NCBI RefSeq assembly: GCF_947242115.1
Contig: NC_074715.1
Coordinates: 45,173,086-45,237,085 of the forward strand
Direction: 5' to 3'
DNA length: 64,000 bases
Origin: Biomphalaria glabrata
Taxonomy: Eukaryota > Mollusca > Gastropoda > Planorbidae
Below, piece after piece: positions 1-24,647 of this stretch. A program made the position numbers and the translations under genes. Position 1 is the first letter of the stretch, and every line of letters begins with the position of its first letter. The notes under the pieces were generated by a model. It did not search any database. It was given only the letters and a program-made list of their open reading frames with translations, and had not been told where the DNA came from.

Positions 1-539
1 AGACCAAAAGAAGTCCCTCTATACTCTATACTGTCCATACCGGCGTTCGCAAGAACATCGCTGTTTGTAGTGCGGTCTTGACACCTTTTGTCCATGATGG
101 AGCACAAGCATCTTTGGTGGAAGCGCTCAAGAAGTCTTTGATTTTTCCCGTATAGTGTCCATGTCTCAGAGCCATACAGAAGGGTTGAGAGAACGACCGC
201 CTGGTAGACACTGATTTTTGTAGGCAGGCGGAGCGATCTGTTCCCCCAAACTCTCGCCTGAAGGCGTCCAAAAGCTCTACTGGCCCTGGCCAGACGGTTA
301 TCAACTTCCCTTGAAAGTGAGGCGTCATTTGACACTATACTACCTAGATATGTGAAGTGGTCAACCACATTAAGGGGCTGTCCGTTTACGGTGATCAATG
401 GGGCTGAGTATGTTTTATTGGGCGACTTCTGGAACATGACTTCTGTTTTCCCGAGGTTTATAGATAGACCAAAAGAGGCGGCAGCGTATGCAAATCCGTT
501 TACCGCGTTCTGGAGGTCATGTTCATTGTGTGCTAGCAG
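1..539 (-). mobile_element. LINE reverse-transcriptase C-terminal fragment, runs off the left edge
   Basis: Read on the minus strand from 539 to 3, one uninterrupted frame of 179 codons gives LLAHNEHDLQNAVNGFAYAA, then FTYLGSIVSNDASL, RLARASRAFGRLQARVW, VVLSTLLYGSETWTLYGK and ERFHQRCLCSIMDKRCQDR. These are the post-palm and thumb blocks of a non-LTR reverse transcriptase. The match starts just after where the catalytic YADD would lie, so the copy is 5'-truncated at about 540; its 3' part lies outside the window. The open frame suggests a fairly young insertion. Clade not assigned. Confidence 0.88.
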
Positions 540-618
540 GACGCAATATTTAATTCAATATTTAAGTATTTTTAAACTCCTTGCAACTTTTGGTTGGACC
601 CCTTTATTTTTTTTTATC

Positions 619-1028
619 CAGGGACGGCCTTAGACATAGGAAAACTAGGCAGCCGCCTAGGGCCTCCGATTAGTGGGTCCTAGCAAATGACTAAAAAAAA
701 CTAGAGAAAAAAAAGCGAAACTTGGATCAAATTTCACACATACCAGAACTCTATGCCTCGTCTACAAGCATAGTTCCAAGTCTCTACAAGGATTCAAGAT
801 GCCACACGGAACGCACTATATGAATTTATTTTATTTTTTGATTTAGATATACATGTAGGAAAGTTTTAATTTATTTCGTAATTTTTATTTTTTGTTTGTT
901 TTTACATTTTTGTTTATTTCATTTGGGGCCACCTAATTCATTTCGCCTAGAAGGCCTTTGCATTGCAGAAGATTGCAAAGTTTGCTGAGAGCATTCATAA
1001 CAAGTGCAAGTGCCTTAGGCCGGCCCTG
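619..1028. mobile_element. Probable non-autonomous hAT-type element
   Basis: The left end CAGGGACGGCCTTAG and the right end, read in reverse complement as CAGGGCCGGCCTAAG, form imperfect inverted repeats 410 bp apart. That terminal style is common in hAT-derived elements. Flanking 8-mers (TTTTTATC and TGTTATTT) match poorly, so no clear target duplication survives. The interior is AT-rich and non-coding. Confidence 0.5.
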
Positions 1029-1175
1029 TGTTATTTTTCTGGCGTCGTAACGCTATCTCACCCAAGAATTCTATTATCTTTTAATAAATATTATAGATAA
1101 ATATACATTTTTTTTTTTTTTTAAATTTTTACACACGTATTCAGCCATTGTCGCTTCATATGTCCTAAAAATAGT

Positions 1176-1427
1176 TTATACAATGTCTTCAAAAGCAAGT
1201 TTTGAGTCAAGATGTTTCTTTATCCAAGTCATCAAATTGTACGAATTCATTGCAGTGCTCAAATCTACTGTTTCACTTAGCAGCTCTTTACTGACAAAAA
1301 TGACTTTGAAGAGCATGAAAAATTTGTATTGCTTCAATGTTTCATACATTGTTTCTGCTTTATTTTTAATTATCGCATCATTAGTCTCTTCACCTAATTC
1401 ATCGAGTGGGTCACAAATTTGAGGCAA
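1176..1427 (-). pseudogene. Possible hAT-like transposase remnant
   Basis: The minus strand has an 83-codon open stretch beginning MPQICDPLDELGEETNDAII and containing YETLKQYKFFMLFKVIFVSK. The spacing of 'KAETMYETLKQYKF...FVSKELL' resembles the linker region of DUF4371/ZMYM-like hAT transposases. The match is weak and from memory. No flanking transposase sequence is readable upstream or downstream. Confidence 0.25.
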
Positions 1428-1439
1428 TTGATAACAAAG

Positions 1440-4400
1440 TGCATCACACTATTCAAACCAAATGCTTTCGTTTAATTCATGCATGTTGTTTAAAAATACT
1501 CGAAAATACATGTGTAGATAAACTTTTTAGACCGCACAAATAAGTTGCACATGCCAATGTGAAATGCGAAAGGTGTTTGCGCATTAGTCCCTTCTCTTTT
1601 TCCTGGCCAACCTCCAAAGTTTTGGACTAATACTCGTCTTTTATATTTTTGAAAACAAGTTGCTGTCCAATATTTAGATCTAGATCTAGTCTAAGTCTAA
1701 TCTATTATCTATGTAGCAAATGTTGTAATTTTAAGATAAATAGCTATAAATAGTGTCGATGGTAAGCAGTGGTATACATAGTAATGTTTTTAATTGATTG
1801 CATATCTATACGTTTTGGCCTAAAACAAAATAATTTAATAAAAACTAAAAATAGGATTACGACTAGGCCTGAATGCCATCACAAGTAGATCTAGGACCAC
1901 TGAAGTAGTCTGGGAATAAGGAAAGCGTAAACAATGCATTGCTAGAACTAATTATTGAAGTCATTTGTATACATTAGGAATAGTATTCTTTAAAAGAATG
2001 TGCATTTTTAATTTTGATATATTGAGCATTCGTTAAAAAATGATAAATCTTGTATTGTTATTAAAGCCAAATAAAATATGCTTTATGAAAATAATTATTT
2101 AGATGCTATTAGGTAATAATCTAAAAATTTGCACCTCCCTTGATAAGGCTAGACGGCAGACATGATCAATGACGTCATAAATATTTTGGGCAGATACGAT
2201 CTCATCACTAAAAGGATAAGTAACAAGACAGAATCGAACACGGTATATAGATCTACTTATACTTACGTGACGTCTGTCAAGATTTTCTTGTTTCCCTGAC
2301 ATTAATAAGTATGATAAATTAACATCTAAATTAAATATTATGCTTAATTTTAAATTCCAGTAGATGTTTTTAAACATTTCCCCTTTTTTGTTTGTTTTGT
2401 TTACCTTTTTAAAGGTCTGTTACTAAACTAGAGTAGTAGACTTGATTTTTTTTTTCATTTGAAGTATAGATCTATAATAGATTTAGTCAGATAACAATAT
2501 CTAAAAAGAAAAGAGAAGAAAACAAATAATTTTATTTGTAGTGTCTCTTTTTTTACCTTTAAACAATTTTTTAAAAAGTAAATATATAGATCTAGATCTT
2601 GATCTAATTAGACATTGAAATCTTTTCCAACAATACCCTGGAAACGATATTCCAATAATCGATATTGCCGCCATCGTCGCATTGTCTCCATTTAGAAGAT
2701 GTTATTATGTCTGAATTGTGTCTAAGCAGAAGATAAAACTAATATATGGATCTAGAGTCTAGATCTATATCTGTTTGAAACACATCTACCGTAGGTTTAG
2801 AGTTAGATTAGAATTAGATAGGCTAAATCTAGATCTACTTATCTAGATATATTGTAGATGTACGCTTTGTTTTAAAACTAACATCTAATCAGACTAATCA
2901 TAGATGATAGTTAATCATAGTTCATACCTCTGCTCAATTATTAAGTCTATCACTATCTATGTAGTCTATAAATAGTTACATAGTAGAAAGTATAATAATA
3001 GTCTACTCTAAGTCTAAAAACTAATCTATAAAATAGTAGATTAAGATTAGATTAGATTATTATAAACTATATTAGAATTTTGTAATCAAATTATACCTAT
3101 CCTTAAAATTAGAGTCTAGTTTAGTCTTAAAAATAGAACTTAGATCTGTATGTATGTCTTTTCCTATAAATAAGTTTAATTAGTCTAAACTGAACTTTTC
3201 CTGTCACTTAATTAACTTGTGTTTAAAAGACCTATGTCTAGATTTGGAATCTATTAACATTATGTCATTATTGCAACTGTGAACTGATTGTAAATAACAT
3301 GTTTTATGCATGAGTTGGACTATTGAACTAATTGTATGTCTAAGCTGTCTAATATGCGTTTCCACTCAAGTGCAGATCAATAGATCTAGACTAATCTAGA
3401 CTGACTAGACTCTAGATATCTAGTCTACTGTCTAAACTAGACTAAGACTTTCTAGATCTATATCTAGAGACTATAGGGCCTACTATTGTATAGCTAAACG
3501 TCTGATTCTAGACCTAGACTAGTTCTATCTATATAATCTAAATCTATAGTGTCTAATTCGTTAACACCAGCAGGTGCGTAAAATCATTAGTCTAAGTCTA
3601 GACTAGAATAGATCTAGAGGAGGTCTAGAGTCTATTTTCTAGTTCGAAATCAATATTCTAGATCTATCATCTAGTTAGATAGAGAAATATGTCTTAACTA
3701 AATGTCTAGGATCACGCGAATGCTTGACCTCGTTCTAGTCTAGATCTAGATACAGATTAGAATGATCTATAGATAGTAGATCAGTGTCAAACAGGCTCTG
3801 TCTAATATTTAAATGTTTATTTAGATACTAAATGTTTTGAATGGAGATGCTTACACCCCAGTCCAAAGCTCTAGAATCTAAATCGTGGATTTTAAAGTTT
3901 CTTTTTGCTGTGTGTGTGTAGGGCCTACTCCATAGAGCTAGATCTAGAACGACAGAATCTAATGTAACCATAACCCTAGTCTAGTTCAATAGACTCTAAG
4001 CCTAAATGCAATGTACCTACATGCATGCTGCCAAGATCCAGATCAAGATCAAGTAGTTATATATTTTTGGAAAATACTTTTTGCTTTCCTTTTAAAATAC
4101 TGAGCGCTTCATACTGTTTTTAAGCTGGTAGTCAAATTTATTTAGTTGTATTTCTAGAAGTCTTTCTCACATTTAAACTCTTTGTGGATCGATATCTAGA
4201 TTCTTAAACCATTAAAAACGTTTCATCCACACTTCTAACTTTTGTGAGCTGCTGAGAATCGCATGGTTGGTGTTCTCGAGATCTAAAAATGTAAAAACTC
4301 TTTAGGGCAGCCAATAATTAGCATAACCTACGTGCAACTACAGACTATGATTGATTAGTCCTGAGTTAATCCACGTGTCTCTCGAACCTCTAGAGTATTC

Positions 4401-4440
4401 TTTACAAGACCCATTGAGTTAAAAAAAAAATTAATATAAA
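1440..4440. other. Gene-free AT-rich DNA packed with TCTAGA/AGATCT words
   Basis: No coding region is supported. Words such as TAGATCTAGA, CTAGATCTA and GTCTAGACTA recur dozens of times, most densely at 2590-4030, without a fixed period. The words are largely self-complementary. This looks like a degenerate simple-sequence or satellite-like region rather than chance AT-richness. Confidence 0.7.
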
Positions 4441-5187
4441 GGATTACTTTTAGCTAGGGAAGGGAAAGTTTTGGCGCCAGAGAAAAAAATGTCATCTTTA
4501 ACCGTTATACTCAATTTGTGTATATCAGATGGCTTTATCCTTGCGAACACTGGTTTTCCTGTGGTTGGGGTGTATCCATGCTTGAACTATCTATCAAAGC
4601 CTAGTGATGGACGGTTCGTTATGTCCCGTTGGTTGTTAAAGTGCACGGTTCAGGCCAAACTTTCACTTGGACGTCCACGTTTCGGAGGAAGAAGAAACCG
4701 TATTTTATGCTCTTTATTTCCCAGACTTTCCGATGACCAGGTTCGGGAAGTAAACCACTTGTTCTTGTATGGAAATAGATCTATACAGGCATAATGCGCA
4801 ACCGCAGCTGTGTTTTTTTTTTAATCCATGGCTTTTAAAATGGAGAATTTCAGCTTCACACGCCACCATTCAAATGGAGTAAGATATTGAATACTACTTA
4901 GCCACCTCGTGGTATCGACTCATAGATTAATGTTTTCCAGACATCTTATGGTGCCTTTGGACAATTTCGTTCTTTGTATATTCGTTATAATATATTTGGC
5001 GGACATCTACTTTGCTTAGGATCGCACTTGTCAGGCTAGTTTTTTTTCATTTTTTTTTTAAATTGTTTGTTTAGATATAAAAATGTTTCTTGATACTAGG
5101 ATCTTCTCTTTTGATGGTGTTTATTGGTACTGTCTAAATCGCGAAGACCCATCGCTACTGTATAATAGTGGATTGCATCCTTTTTAA
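4441..5187. other. No gene recognised
   Basis: A 107-codon open stretch at 4471-4794 needs a TTG start and resembles nothing I know. The rest is unstructured AT-rich DNA. Confidence 0.6.
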
Positions 5188-5267
5188 CGGTTGGTCGTTG
5201 TGCTGGCCACATGACACCCTCATTAACCGTAGGCCACAGAAACAGTTGACCTTTACATCATCTGCCC

Positions 5268-6332
5268 ATCCACAAAACTGGCACAAAAAAAAACCGTCTC
5301 AAAAGGACCAATTTCATACAGGAATCTCTAAACCTAAAAAAGAAACACCAACTTGAAAAATTTACTCTGGAATCCTCGATACACTATAATGAATCTCCAC
5401 CCTGGGACGAAAGCCCTCTTCCTACTATAAGGGACCATATTGAAAACATAAAAAGAAAATCTGATTACAGACCAACAGAGCTCAAGGAAATAGTGAACTG
5501 TTTTCTACATACCAATTACCCTAGCAATCAGTGGATCAGAGTTTACACGGATGGCTCATCCCATAAAGCCACCACAAATGGAGGAGCTGGAATACTTATC
5601 GAATGGCCAGATGGAGGAAAACTAGAAAAATCCTTTGCAACTGGAGAGCTCTCTGACAGTCACAGAGCAGAAAGGGAAGCACTAGCACTAGCTGCTACCA
5701 TGCTAGCAAATCATCCAAGTTCCCCTCACAGTCAGATTGTCTTTCTAACAGACGCAAAAACAACCCTCCAAAGCCTGCAAAACTCTGATTCCCCTTATAT
5801 TAAAAACCTCAGAACAGCACTCACAAAGCTCAACCACAACAGCAAAAAAACTGTCATTCAATGGATACCAGCTCACATACAACTAGCAGGAAATGAGAAG
5901 GCTGACACACTCGCCAAGAGTGGGAGAACAAACTCACAAGTAAACTCTGCTCTCTATCCAGAAGAAATGAAGAAATTAATTGTAGATAAAATAAATGAGA
6001 AATGGACGAGCTCCCATCCAAATCACAAGAAAGATGATGCTTACTATAAGCTATCCCGACAAGACCAGCGTCTAATCTTTCGACTCAGGACCGGACACAA
6101 CAGAATGCGACAACACATGTTCCGGAAGCTCAAAATTGGAACCAGTGAAATCTGCCCATGTGGAGTATCACCAGAAAATGCCGACCACGTCCTCCAAAAC
6201 TGCTCTCTCTACCAAGAGGCCCGTATAAGACATTGGCCCCAAATCACCCCAATAGAAAGAAAACTATATGGAGAGCTCCCTGATTTGGAAACCACTGCGC
6301 AGTTCATCTCATGTATTGGTCTAGTCATATGA
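5268..6332 (+). CDS. LINE ORF2 C-terminal fragment: RNase H
   Basis: Open reading frame of the truncated LINE copy, without its own start. RNase H in LINEs removes the RNA strand of the RNA:DNA hybrid made during target-primed reverse transcription. The catalytic acidic residues are all present. It is preceded by about 85 residues of the polymerase-RNase H connection (ESPPWDESPLPTIRDHIENI). It has no promoter of its own and is not a host gene. Confidence 0.88.
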   Translation: MHKTGTKKNRLKRTNFIQESLNLKKKHQLEKFTLESSIHYNESPPWDESPLPTIRDHIENIKRKSDYRPTELKEIVNCFLHTNYPSNQWIRVYTDGSSHKATTNGGAGILIEWPDGGKLEKSFATGELSDSHRAEREALALAATMLANHPSSPHSQIVFLTDAKTTLQSLQNSDSPYIKNLRTALTKLNHNSKKTVIQWIPAHIQLAGNEKADTLAKSGRTNSQVNSALYPEEMKKLIVDKINEKWTSSHPNHKKDDAYYKLSRQDQRLIFRLRTGHNRMRQHMFRKLKIGTSEICPCGVSPENADHVLQNCSLYQEARIRHWPQITPIERKLYGELPDLETTAQFISCIGLVI

Positions 6333-6374
6333 ACACTCCAACATAACAATGAGAACGATGAAGAAGAAGAAGAA
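5268..6374 (+). mobile_element. 5'-truncated LINE with RNase H domain, inserted in a SINE
   Basis: Bounded by the target duplication ATCTGCCC and ending in a (GAA)n tail. One frame is open from the first base of the insert (5268) to the stop at 6330-6332: 354 codons. It encodes an RNase H domain with the D-E-D-D set visible in WIRVYTDGSS, SHRAEREALALAA, IVFLTDAKTT and AGNEKADTLAK, then a cysteine-histidine block CPCGVSPENADHVLQNC near the C-terminus. The reverse transcriptase and endonuclease are missing through 5' truncation. RNase H plus this terminal Cys/His block is typical of I-clade LINEs such as Nimbus of Biomphalaria; the clade is likely but not proven. The intact frame and perfect target duplication mark it as young. 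Confidence 0.92.
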
Positions 6375-6425
6375 ATCTGCCCTATAGACCACAAGGTCTG
6401 AAATGGAAACTTTACTTTTTTAAAA

Positions 6426-9400
6426 TCCTCTTTAAAGTGTTCAATAATTATTTAAAGGAATATATACTAAAAGAAAATGATTAGAGTCACGTGCATTTGA
6501 AATATTTTGGCCAACTGGATACTTAATAAATCTATTAGTCAGAGAAGGAGCAATAAGCCGACTAAGAGAATGTTTTTTTCTATACAGATTAGTAAATTAG
6601 CATTTTACATTTATCATAAATTAAAGATGTACAGTTAGCATGTTGTCATTTATGTTCATATGAGAAATATAGCATGTATCTAACGGTGCCTTTGATCGAA
6701 TTTTAATACATCAAATAGTTTTGTATAAAGAAAATTTGTTTATAACCGATACAAATATTTAAAAAAAAACAACAATAATAAAAAAACAAAAACAACAACA
6801 AATGTTAGGAACACGTTATAGTTTTCTGTGTCTCGGATGAATTTCGCAATCTCTTTCTACTGGTACATTATCTTATCTATATCTTTCTGTACATTATAAA
6901 GAATGTATACATTAATTTTTAACTACAATTCTCAAATTGAAATGTAGATAATTGGAAATACAAAATTTATACAAACCTTTACCTTAGCCAGGAAAAAAAG
7001 TTTTTCTTTAATAGTTTGAGATGCATTTGGAAAGTGTTTTTAGAGACCCCCGTGAAGGAAAAGTGGCTATTGGATTGTGCTCTTTGACTGACCACATTTA
7101 GATAGAAAAACAAAAAGGCTATTAAAATTTTTGATTTCACACTCGTATCAAGCCCTAAAGAATTGCAACGTCTACTTTTGGTCAAGTAAAAATCAATCCC
7201 CAATCCCCCTTTTAAATAAATATATATCAATTTTACACGATCAAAGGGATGAAATATGTGGGAAAGAATCAAAGAGATTGTTTTCTGTATCATCCCTCTA
7301 TCTGTAACATGACTACAATGCAATTAACAAATGTTTATGACGGAAGACATATTAGGAACTCCGTTTACTACTTAAACACAAGCGGTGTTGCACTGTCGCG
7401 CTAGTGTAGTGTGCAAATGTACACATATACCAATATATTACACGGTCTCTCCTTTGTTAACAGTGGTACCTTAGCTCTTGGCCATTATTCTTTACAGAAT
7501 GTATAGGTCTATAATCCAAAGCCTTGACCTATCGACATTTACTACATATAAAATGTATTGTGTACACAGTTATTGTATGTATGTGTGAACTAAAAGTGTG
7601 AAGTCTACTCAATAGGCAAATAAATGAAAGCTATGTTTAAAAGACTAGATCTTCACCTATACCTAGAATTAAGGAACCAAAAGAATTGTATAAGTTTGTA
7701 TATCTATGTGCGTTGGTTGGGGTGGTGATGGTTGCTTTTTTTTTTTTTTATTTGTATACGAGGGGAATGAGACAAATGGTGAGAGCTACTCAACTGTATT
7801 TTATCCTTATCTTCAAAGAAGCTCGAGTATGTAAAAGTGCTGTCAGTAGATACGCTTGATCTAGAATCTAGATCTTACCGACGAACCAACGAAATGACAT
7901 TGGTGGGGATGTTGGAGGATTTTGTGTAAGGGGTTTTTCTCTTTCATTGTTCTTTTGCATAAAATAGATGATACGTATTTGATCTTAAAGGGTGATAACT
8001 GACGGGGCAAAGACATTTGGCTATCTATGGTAGGATTCCATGCAACAATTATGGCTACAACTACTGGGCCAAAGATGCGTGTGCGGGGTCTAAATTGTGA
8101 TAGGATAGGTTCCTCTCACACTGTTTCATAGGTGTTTTAATTTTTTTGTTCATCGGATGCAATCGACAGGCTAAAGAACATTGCTTGTGTAAGGAGAGGT
8201 AAACGACATTTGTTTACATGACATCCTTATCTAATTTTTTTTTATGGTGGGAGCAACGCAACAGTATACCACTTGTCAAGTCTACGAGAATTCACCGGCC
8301 ATTGTATGTAGGGGGCGTTAAAATACGGACCACTCTACGTGCTATGGGGTCGATGCAAAATATTACAAATAAAAGGGTTGACATGGCCTAACTTTCCAGC
8401 AGGGATATCAGCTACTATATATGTTATATATAATAATAACAATGTGCTTGAAGGGACATGAGCTACTTGTACATGTAGTAAGTTATACTTACGAAAGCTT
8501 GCACTTTTATTTCTAAAAATGATCTATGCCTATTTAAAGCACATACAATAAAAAAACAAGATATAATAGCAGTTTGTGTTGATCTGCAATTTTTTTTATT
8601 TTTGTGTGAAATATTTTTAAATAATAATATAACGCAATTTATCTTTAGTACTACATGTAATTACTGTAAGCAATTATTTAAAAATAAAGATTTTAATTTT
8701 ACAACTCACTCTGTCTGACTGTCTGATAAAAAGTTTGTACACGTTATTTCAATCTCGGATCAGGTTTAGATTTCGCACAATTATTTCTTGTACCTGACAA
8801 AACAAGAATCATTACAAAAAAAAAAACAGAAAAAAACAACAATTTGTTTGGTATCGAACAAGGGACAGATGTGGTGGCATGAGATAAATTAGTCCCCTTA
8901 AGGAGGCTTGAGTTTGCGAACAAGTTTTTTTTTATGCATTTAAAAAGCGATCACGGTAACAGTTAAACACTTGGCGACAGGCGACAGTGAAAGGATCCAA
9001 AGTAGGCCTAATTGATACATTTAATATAAGCTTTGTTTTTTAATAGCATTTTTGTTTGTTTTTCTTGTTGTTAATTATTAGTGAATAGTCTAAACTTGTG
9101 ATGTGAAGTGAAAGTCTAATTTTAACATCACATCACAATCTCTTATTGAAACATATTGTCCATACCGTTCAATAGATCTGTCTACAAATGCCGTTAAATG
9201 GTTCCAAACATATGATTCCATTAATTGTGTTATTTTTTAGGTTTGTTTTTAATATTTATTTGTGATAAATCTTACAGTTGTGTGTTTCTCTTTGTAGAGG
9301 TAGTTTATCCCATAAGGCTTACCAGCTTTTTAAAATTCTTCTTAATATTTAAATTGTAAAAAGAAAGCTCACTTGGGGTCTTTGCTTTACTTCATCAAAA

Positions 9401-10440
9401 CGTTCATTAGCTTTTTATTACACTTAAGAAGTTCTTGTATTCTAATTGAATAAAATAACATACTAAAAGCTTTCATGGTAATTGGTAATTGCCAGAGAAG
9501 CTTCCACAATATTGAGTAAGAAGACCTTGTTTAGGAGAACTGTTCTTGAATTATTCCACCGCACCGTAGTTCATACTAAATATGGTTGTTGGCACGATGC
9601 AATAAAAAGCGTGGCGGAAGTCCCGCTTATATGTAGGATGAGCTGATCATGATGGTTATATTTAAATATCGCGGGGCCCTCTCACGCGCTAGGCCTTGGG
9701 CGGTCGCTTTTGTTCACCACCCTAAAAGGCACCCTCTGCGCTATTAAGTTATAGGGACGCACATAGTTAAATAAAAAATTTGGTGCTTGACTTCTACATT
9801 GTAAAGCTTTCGAAGGTGCCTTAGCAACAACAACAACTGAGAATAACCTCTCTAATTTATTACCAGGCAGTGGTTATAAAACATTTATAATTTGTTCTGG
9901 GATGTATGATGCGATCAAGATTTTTCAAGTTGTTGTCAAAGGATTTGGACTAAACGGCGACTATTTCGTTAGGTGTGTAAAAAATAGTGACCCTTACATA
10001 TTTTAATGATAAACATTTTCTGCCAGTTAGTCGTCTTTAGCTCAAGTAGCTCTTTCTTTCTGTATGAAGTGTTATGACGTTAAAAATACACTGTGATGTC
10101 ATTTCTTTGAACAGTGAACTATAATTATTTCCCCGAAATCTAACTCAAGGAAACAATAGAAAAAACGCTATAATTGAATATAGTTTGATGCTAAGAGGTA
10201 ACAAAGTTCCACGGCCTATTGTTTTAGTGACAATATCTAAATGAGATTGGTCTGCTAACAATGCGCTATTAAAGGAAATTGAATTATTCATGTCCATTTT
10301 GTTTACTTTGGGTAGCACAAAATAATAATATTAAAAGAAAAAACAAAGCCGCTGAGGAAAGAGTTAATAGGCTACAGGCGAAAAATTAGTGAGCAAAACT
10401 GAATATTTGGAGATCCCCTCTCACTCATTTTTTGGTCTCC
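6426..10440. other. Intergenic DNA upstream of ELAV
   Basis: About 4 kb, AT-rich, with many stop codons in all frames. No gene, transposon or RNA recognised. Possible distal ELAV regulatory sequence, without direct evidence. Confidence 0.6.
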
Positions 10441-10587
10441 CTCTCTGAACACGACGAGAGCTTGGGTGTTTGGCTCGCCATTGGCGCCAGATGCTGACAC
10501 CACGGGCCGTTATTGACAGCCGTACCGCTTGCATCTGATTGGTTGTTGAGAAAGCAGGATTAATTTACGGCCGCTCCGGCCTAATGC

Positions 10588-10627
10588 TATTTATGTTGAG
10601 GTCATGCAGTAAGGCGATCCATTCAAT
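10588..10627 (+). promoter_or_regulatory. Candidate ELAV core promoter
   Basis: TATTTAT at 10588-10594 lies 33 nt upstream of the initiator-like CCATTC (A at 10621). The surrounding 10440-10680 is the most GC-rich DNA for several kilobases and carries an inverted CCAAT box (GATTGG at about 10537) and a CATCTG E-box-like site. The position fits a 5' UTR of about 265 nt. This is motif spacing only, not proof of a start site. Confidence 0.4.
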
Positions 10628-10885
10628 ACAGCGTGAGCAGCACCCACATCTGCCGTGCATCGCGTGCTGCCGACTGGGATAGAACTTTTTGTTTTGTGTT
10701 CCTTTTAAACGAAGAAACTAGAATACATAGAAGAGAAAGAGAGAGAGAGAGAGAAAAGAGAGGGAACGAAAATAAAAGAAAGCTTTAAAAGTTTGGATTT
10801 TTTTACTTTCTTCTCGAGCCTTCGGTTTTAGTTTATCTTGTGTTTTGTTGTTTGGATTATAAAGAAATATAAGCAATTAATCTAA

Positions 10886-10891
<6 letters not shown>
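10621..10891 (+). CDS. ELAVL: ELAV exon 1: 5' UTR plus first two codons
   Basis: The exon ends ATGCAG followed by the donor GTATGT at 10892. The coding part is only 10886-10891 (Met-Gln) and joins exon 2 in phase 0, giving [13 protein letters not shown]. The 5' limit is inferred from a TATA-like and initiator-like pair just upstream and is not proven. The UTR holds a GA-rich run at about 10732-10762. If this exon is only leader sequence, translation could start at the Met pair in exon 2. Confidence 0.6.
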
Positions 10892-23071
<12,180 letters not shown>

Positions 23072-24587
23072 CTGTAGTTTTCATACTTATGTATCACTCT
23101 ATTTACTCCTGTAATCCAACTTAAATTACTAGTGTACAGAAAGAAAAAAAAGAGCTTATACAAAACTAAAATTGAAAATTGAACACAAAAACTCTTTCCC
23201 CTCCTACCATAGACTTTACACGCCAGTTTGTATGAAGACATAGAATAGTTGAAATTAGGCATCTCTGAATCCTCATAATATAACTGCCTTCACATATAGA
23301 GCTGAAACTTGTTAATTGTTAACAATAACTAACTCTTTTATCAATGAACAAAATATCAGTTACTTTCCATTACTATATATATAATATATATTTCATTTGC
23401 ACATTATGTATAACAGAACAAATTAATAATGATATACATCTATTGCTATATTCTACCTATATGCTCAGGATTCTTCAACATGTTTATATATACATATATA
23501 TATATATCTGAAAAAAAAAAGCTTACAAGTGATATCTAAGAATAACAAAATAAGTCTATGTCTGATTTAGATTAGATTTATTGAATACCTGATTTTTATG
23601 TAGTACTTAGTCTGAAAAAAACAACAACAGAGTTTTATAAGCATACAACCCACACAGAGAGCCTAGCACTATAAAAACCAAACAAGCAAATAGTGACATT
23701 GTCATCACTTTTTGTAATGCTGTGAAGAAATCTGCTAACCACTTTGACATTTTTTTTTTAAACCAATGTTGGGTGATATATATTTTTTTTTATATAAAAC
23801 AAACAGTTCATTTGGGGCTGAAATGTAAATTTGTAAAGTTTTTCATTATGCTGTAAGGACATATTTTACAACTAATTTATAACCAATTTTTTTTGGTATC
23901 TTTTTTTTTTTTTAAATTTATTTTTCTTTACTTCCCCAGTTTTTCTCTTTTTTCCAAAACCCCGATTTAAAAGAATGTTTATTCTAAAACAAACAAAAAA
24001 AAAAAAGCAGCAAAATCACTTACCTATACGACCTTTTCCCCCTTTTCTCCTTGTGCATAATCAATAACATTTCAATGAATGTTTTATTCTTTTTGTAGAA
24101 TTTGAGTTGGATTTTTATTTCATGGTTCATTATTTTCTTTCCTTTTTTTTTTTGGTTGTTTTCTTTTTTTTTTTTTAACATTTTAAAATGTTTTTTTTTA
24201 AAAGCTACACTTTGCAAAACATAACTGCATAATATTTGTCATGTATGGATGTTTGTAATGTATTTACTGCGCTTCAGGTGCACGTAGAAGCTCAACGGCT
24301 CTTATTTTTATGTCTTTTGATTCTCATTATGTAGACTTTGTGTTCTAGTTTAAACCATCAAGCTTTTATTAGTTTAATTCTTTTCTTCTGGTCTTCTTTG
24401 TTGTCTTTTATTTTCTTCCATTTCATTTCATTTAATTAGTTTACTTTTTTTTTTAGGTTTTAGTTTTTCTGGCTCCGAGAAGGAAACAATTTTGTTCTAT
24501 GCTTTATCTATTAAACATTTTTTCTTCTGTTTATATACTGAGTTTGTGTTTTTGTTGTGGCATGAAGTATACATTTTTGTTTCTTTA

Positions 24588-24647
<60 letters not shown>

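Larger units (their letters stand above)
5188..6425 (+). repeat. SINE (family A), 5'-truncated and split by a LINE
   Basis: The SINE runs from about 5188 to 5267 (GGTTGGTCGTTGTGCTGGCC, then ACCTTTACATCATCTGCCC) and resumes at 6383 (TATAGACCACAAGGTCTGAA, to about 6425). Between the halves lies a LINE with an 8-bp target duplication ATCTGCCC at 5260-5267 and 6375-6382. The tRNA-like head is missing. Confidence 0.9.

Noticed and set aside
4471-4794. 107-codon open frame
   Set aside because: Needs a TTG start, no recognisable family, no splice or promoter context.
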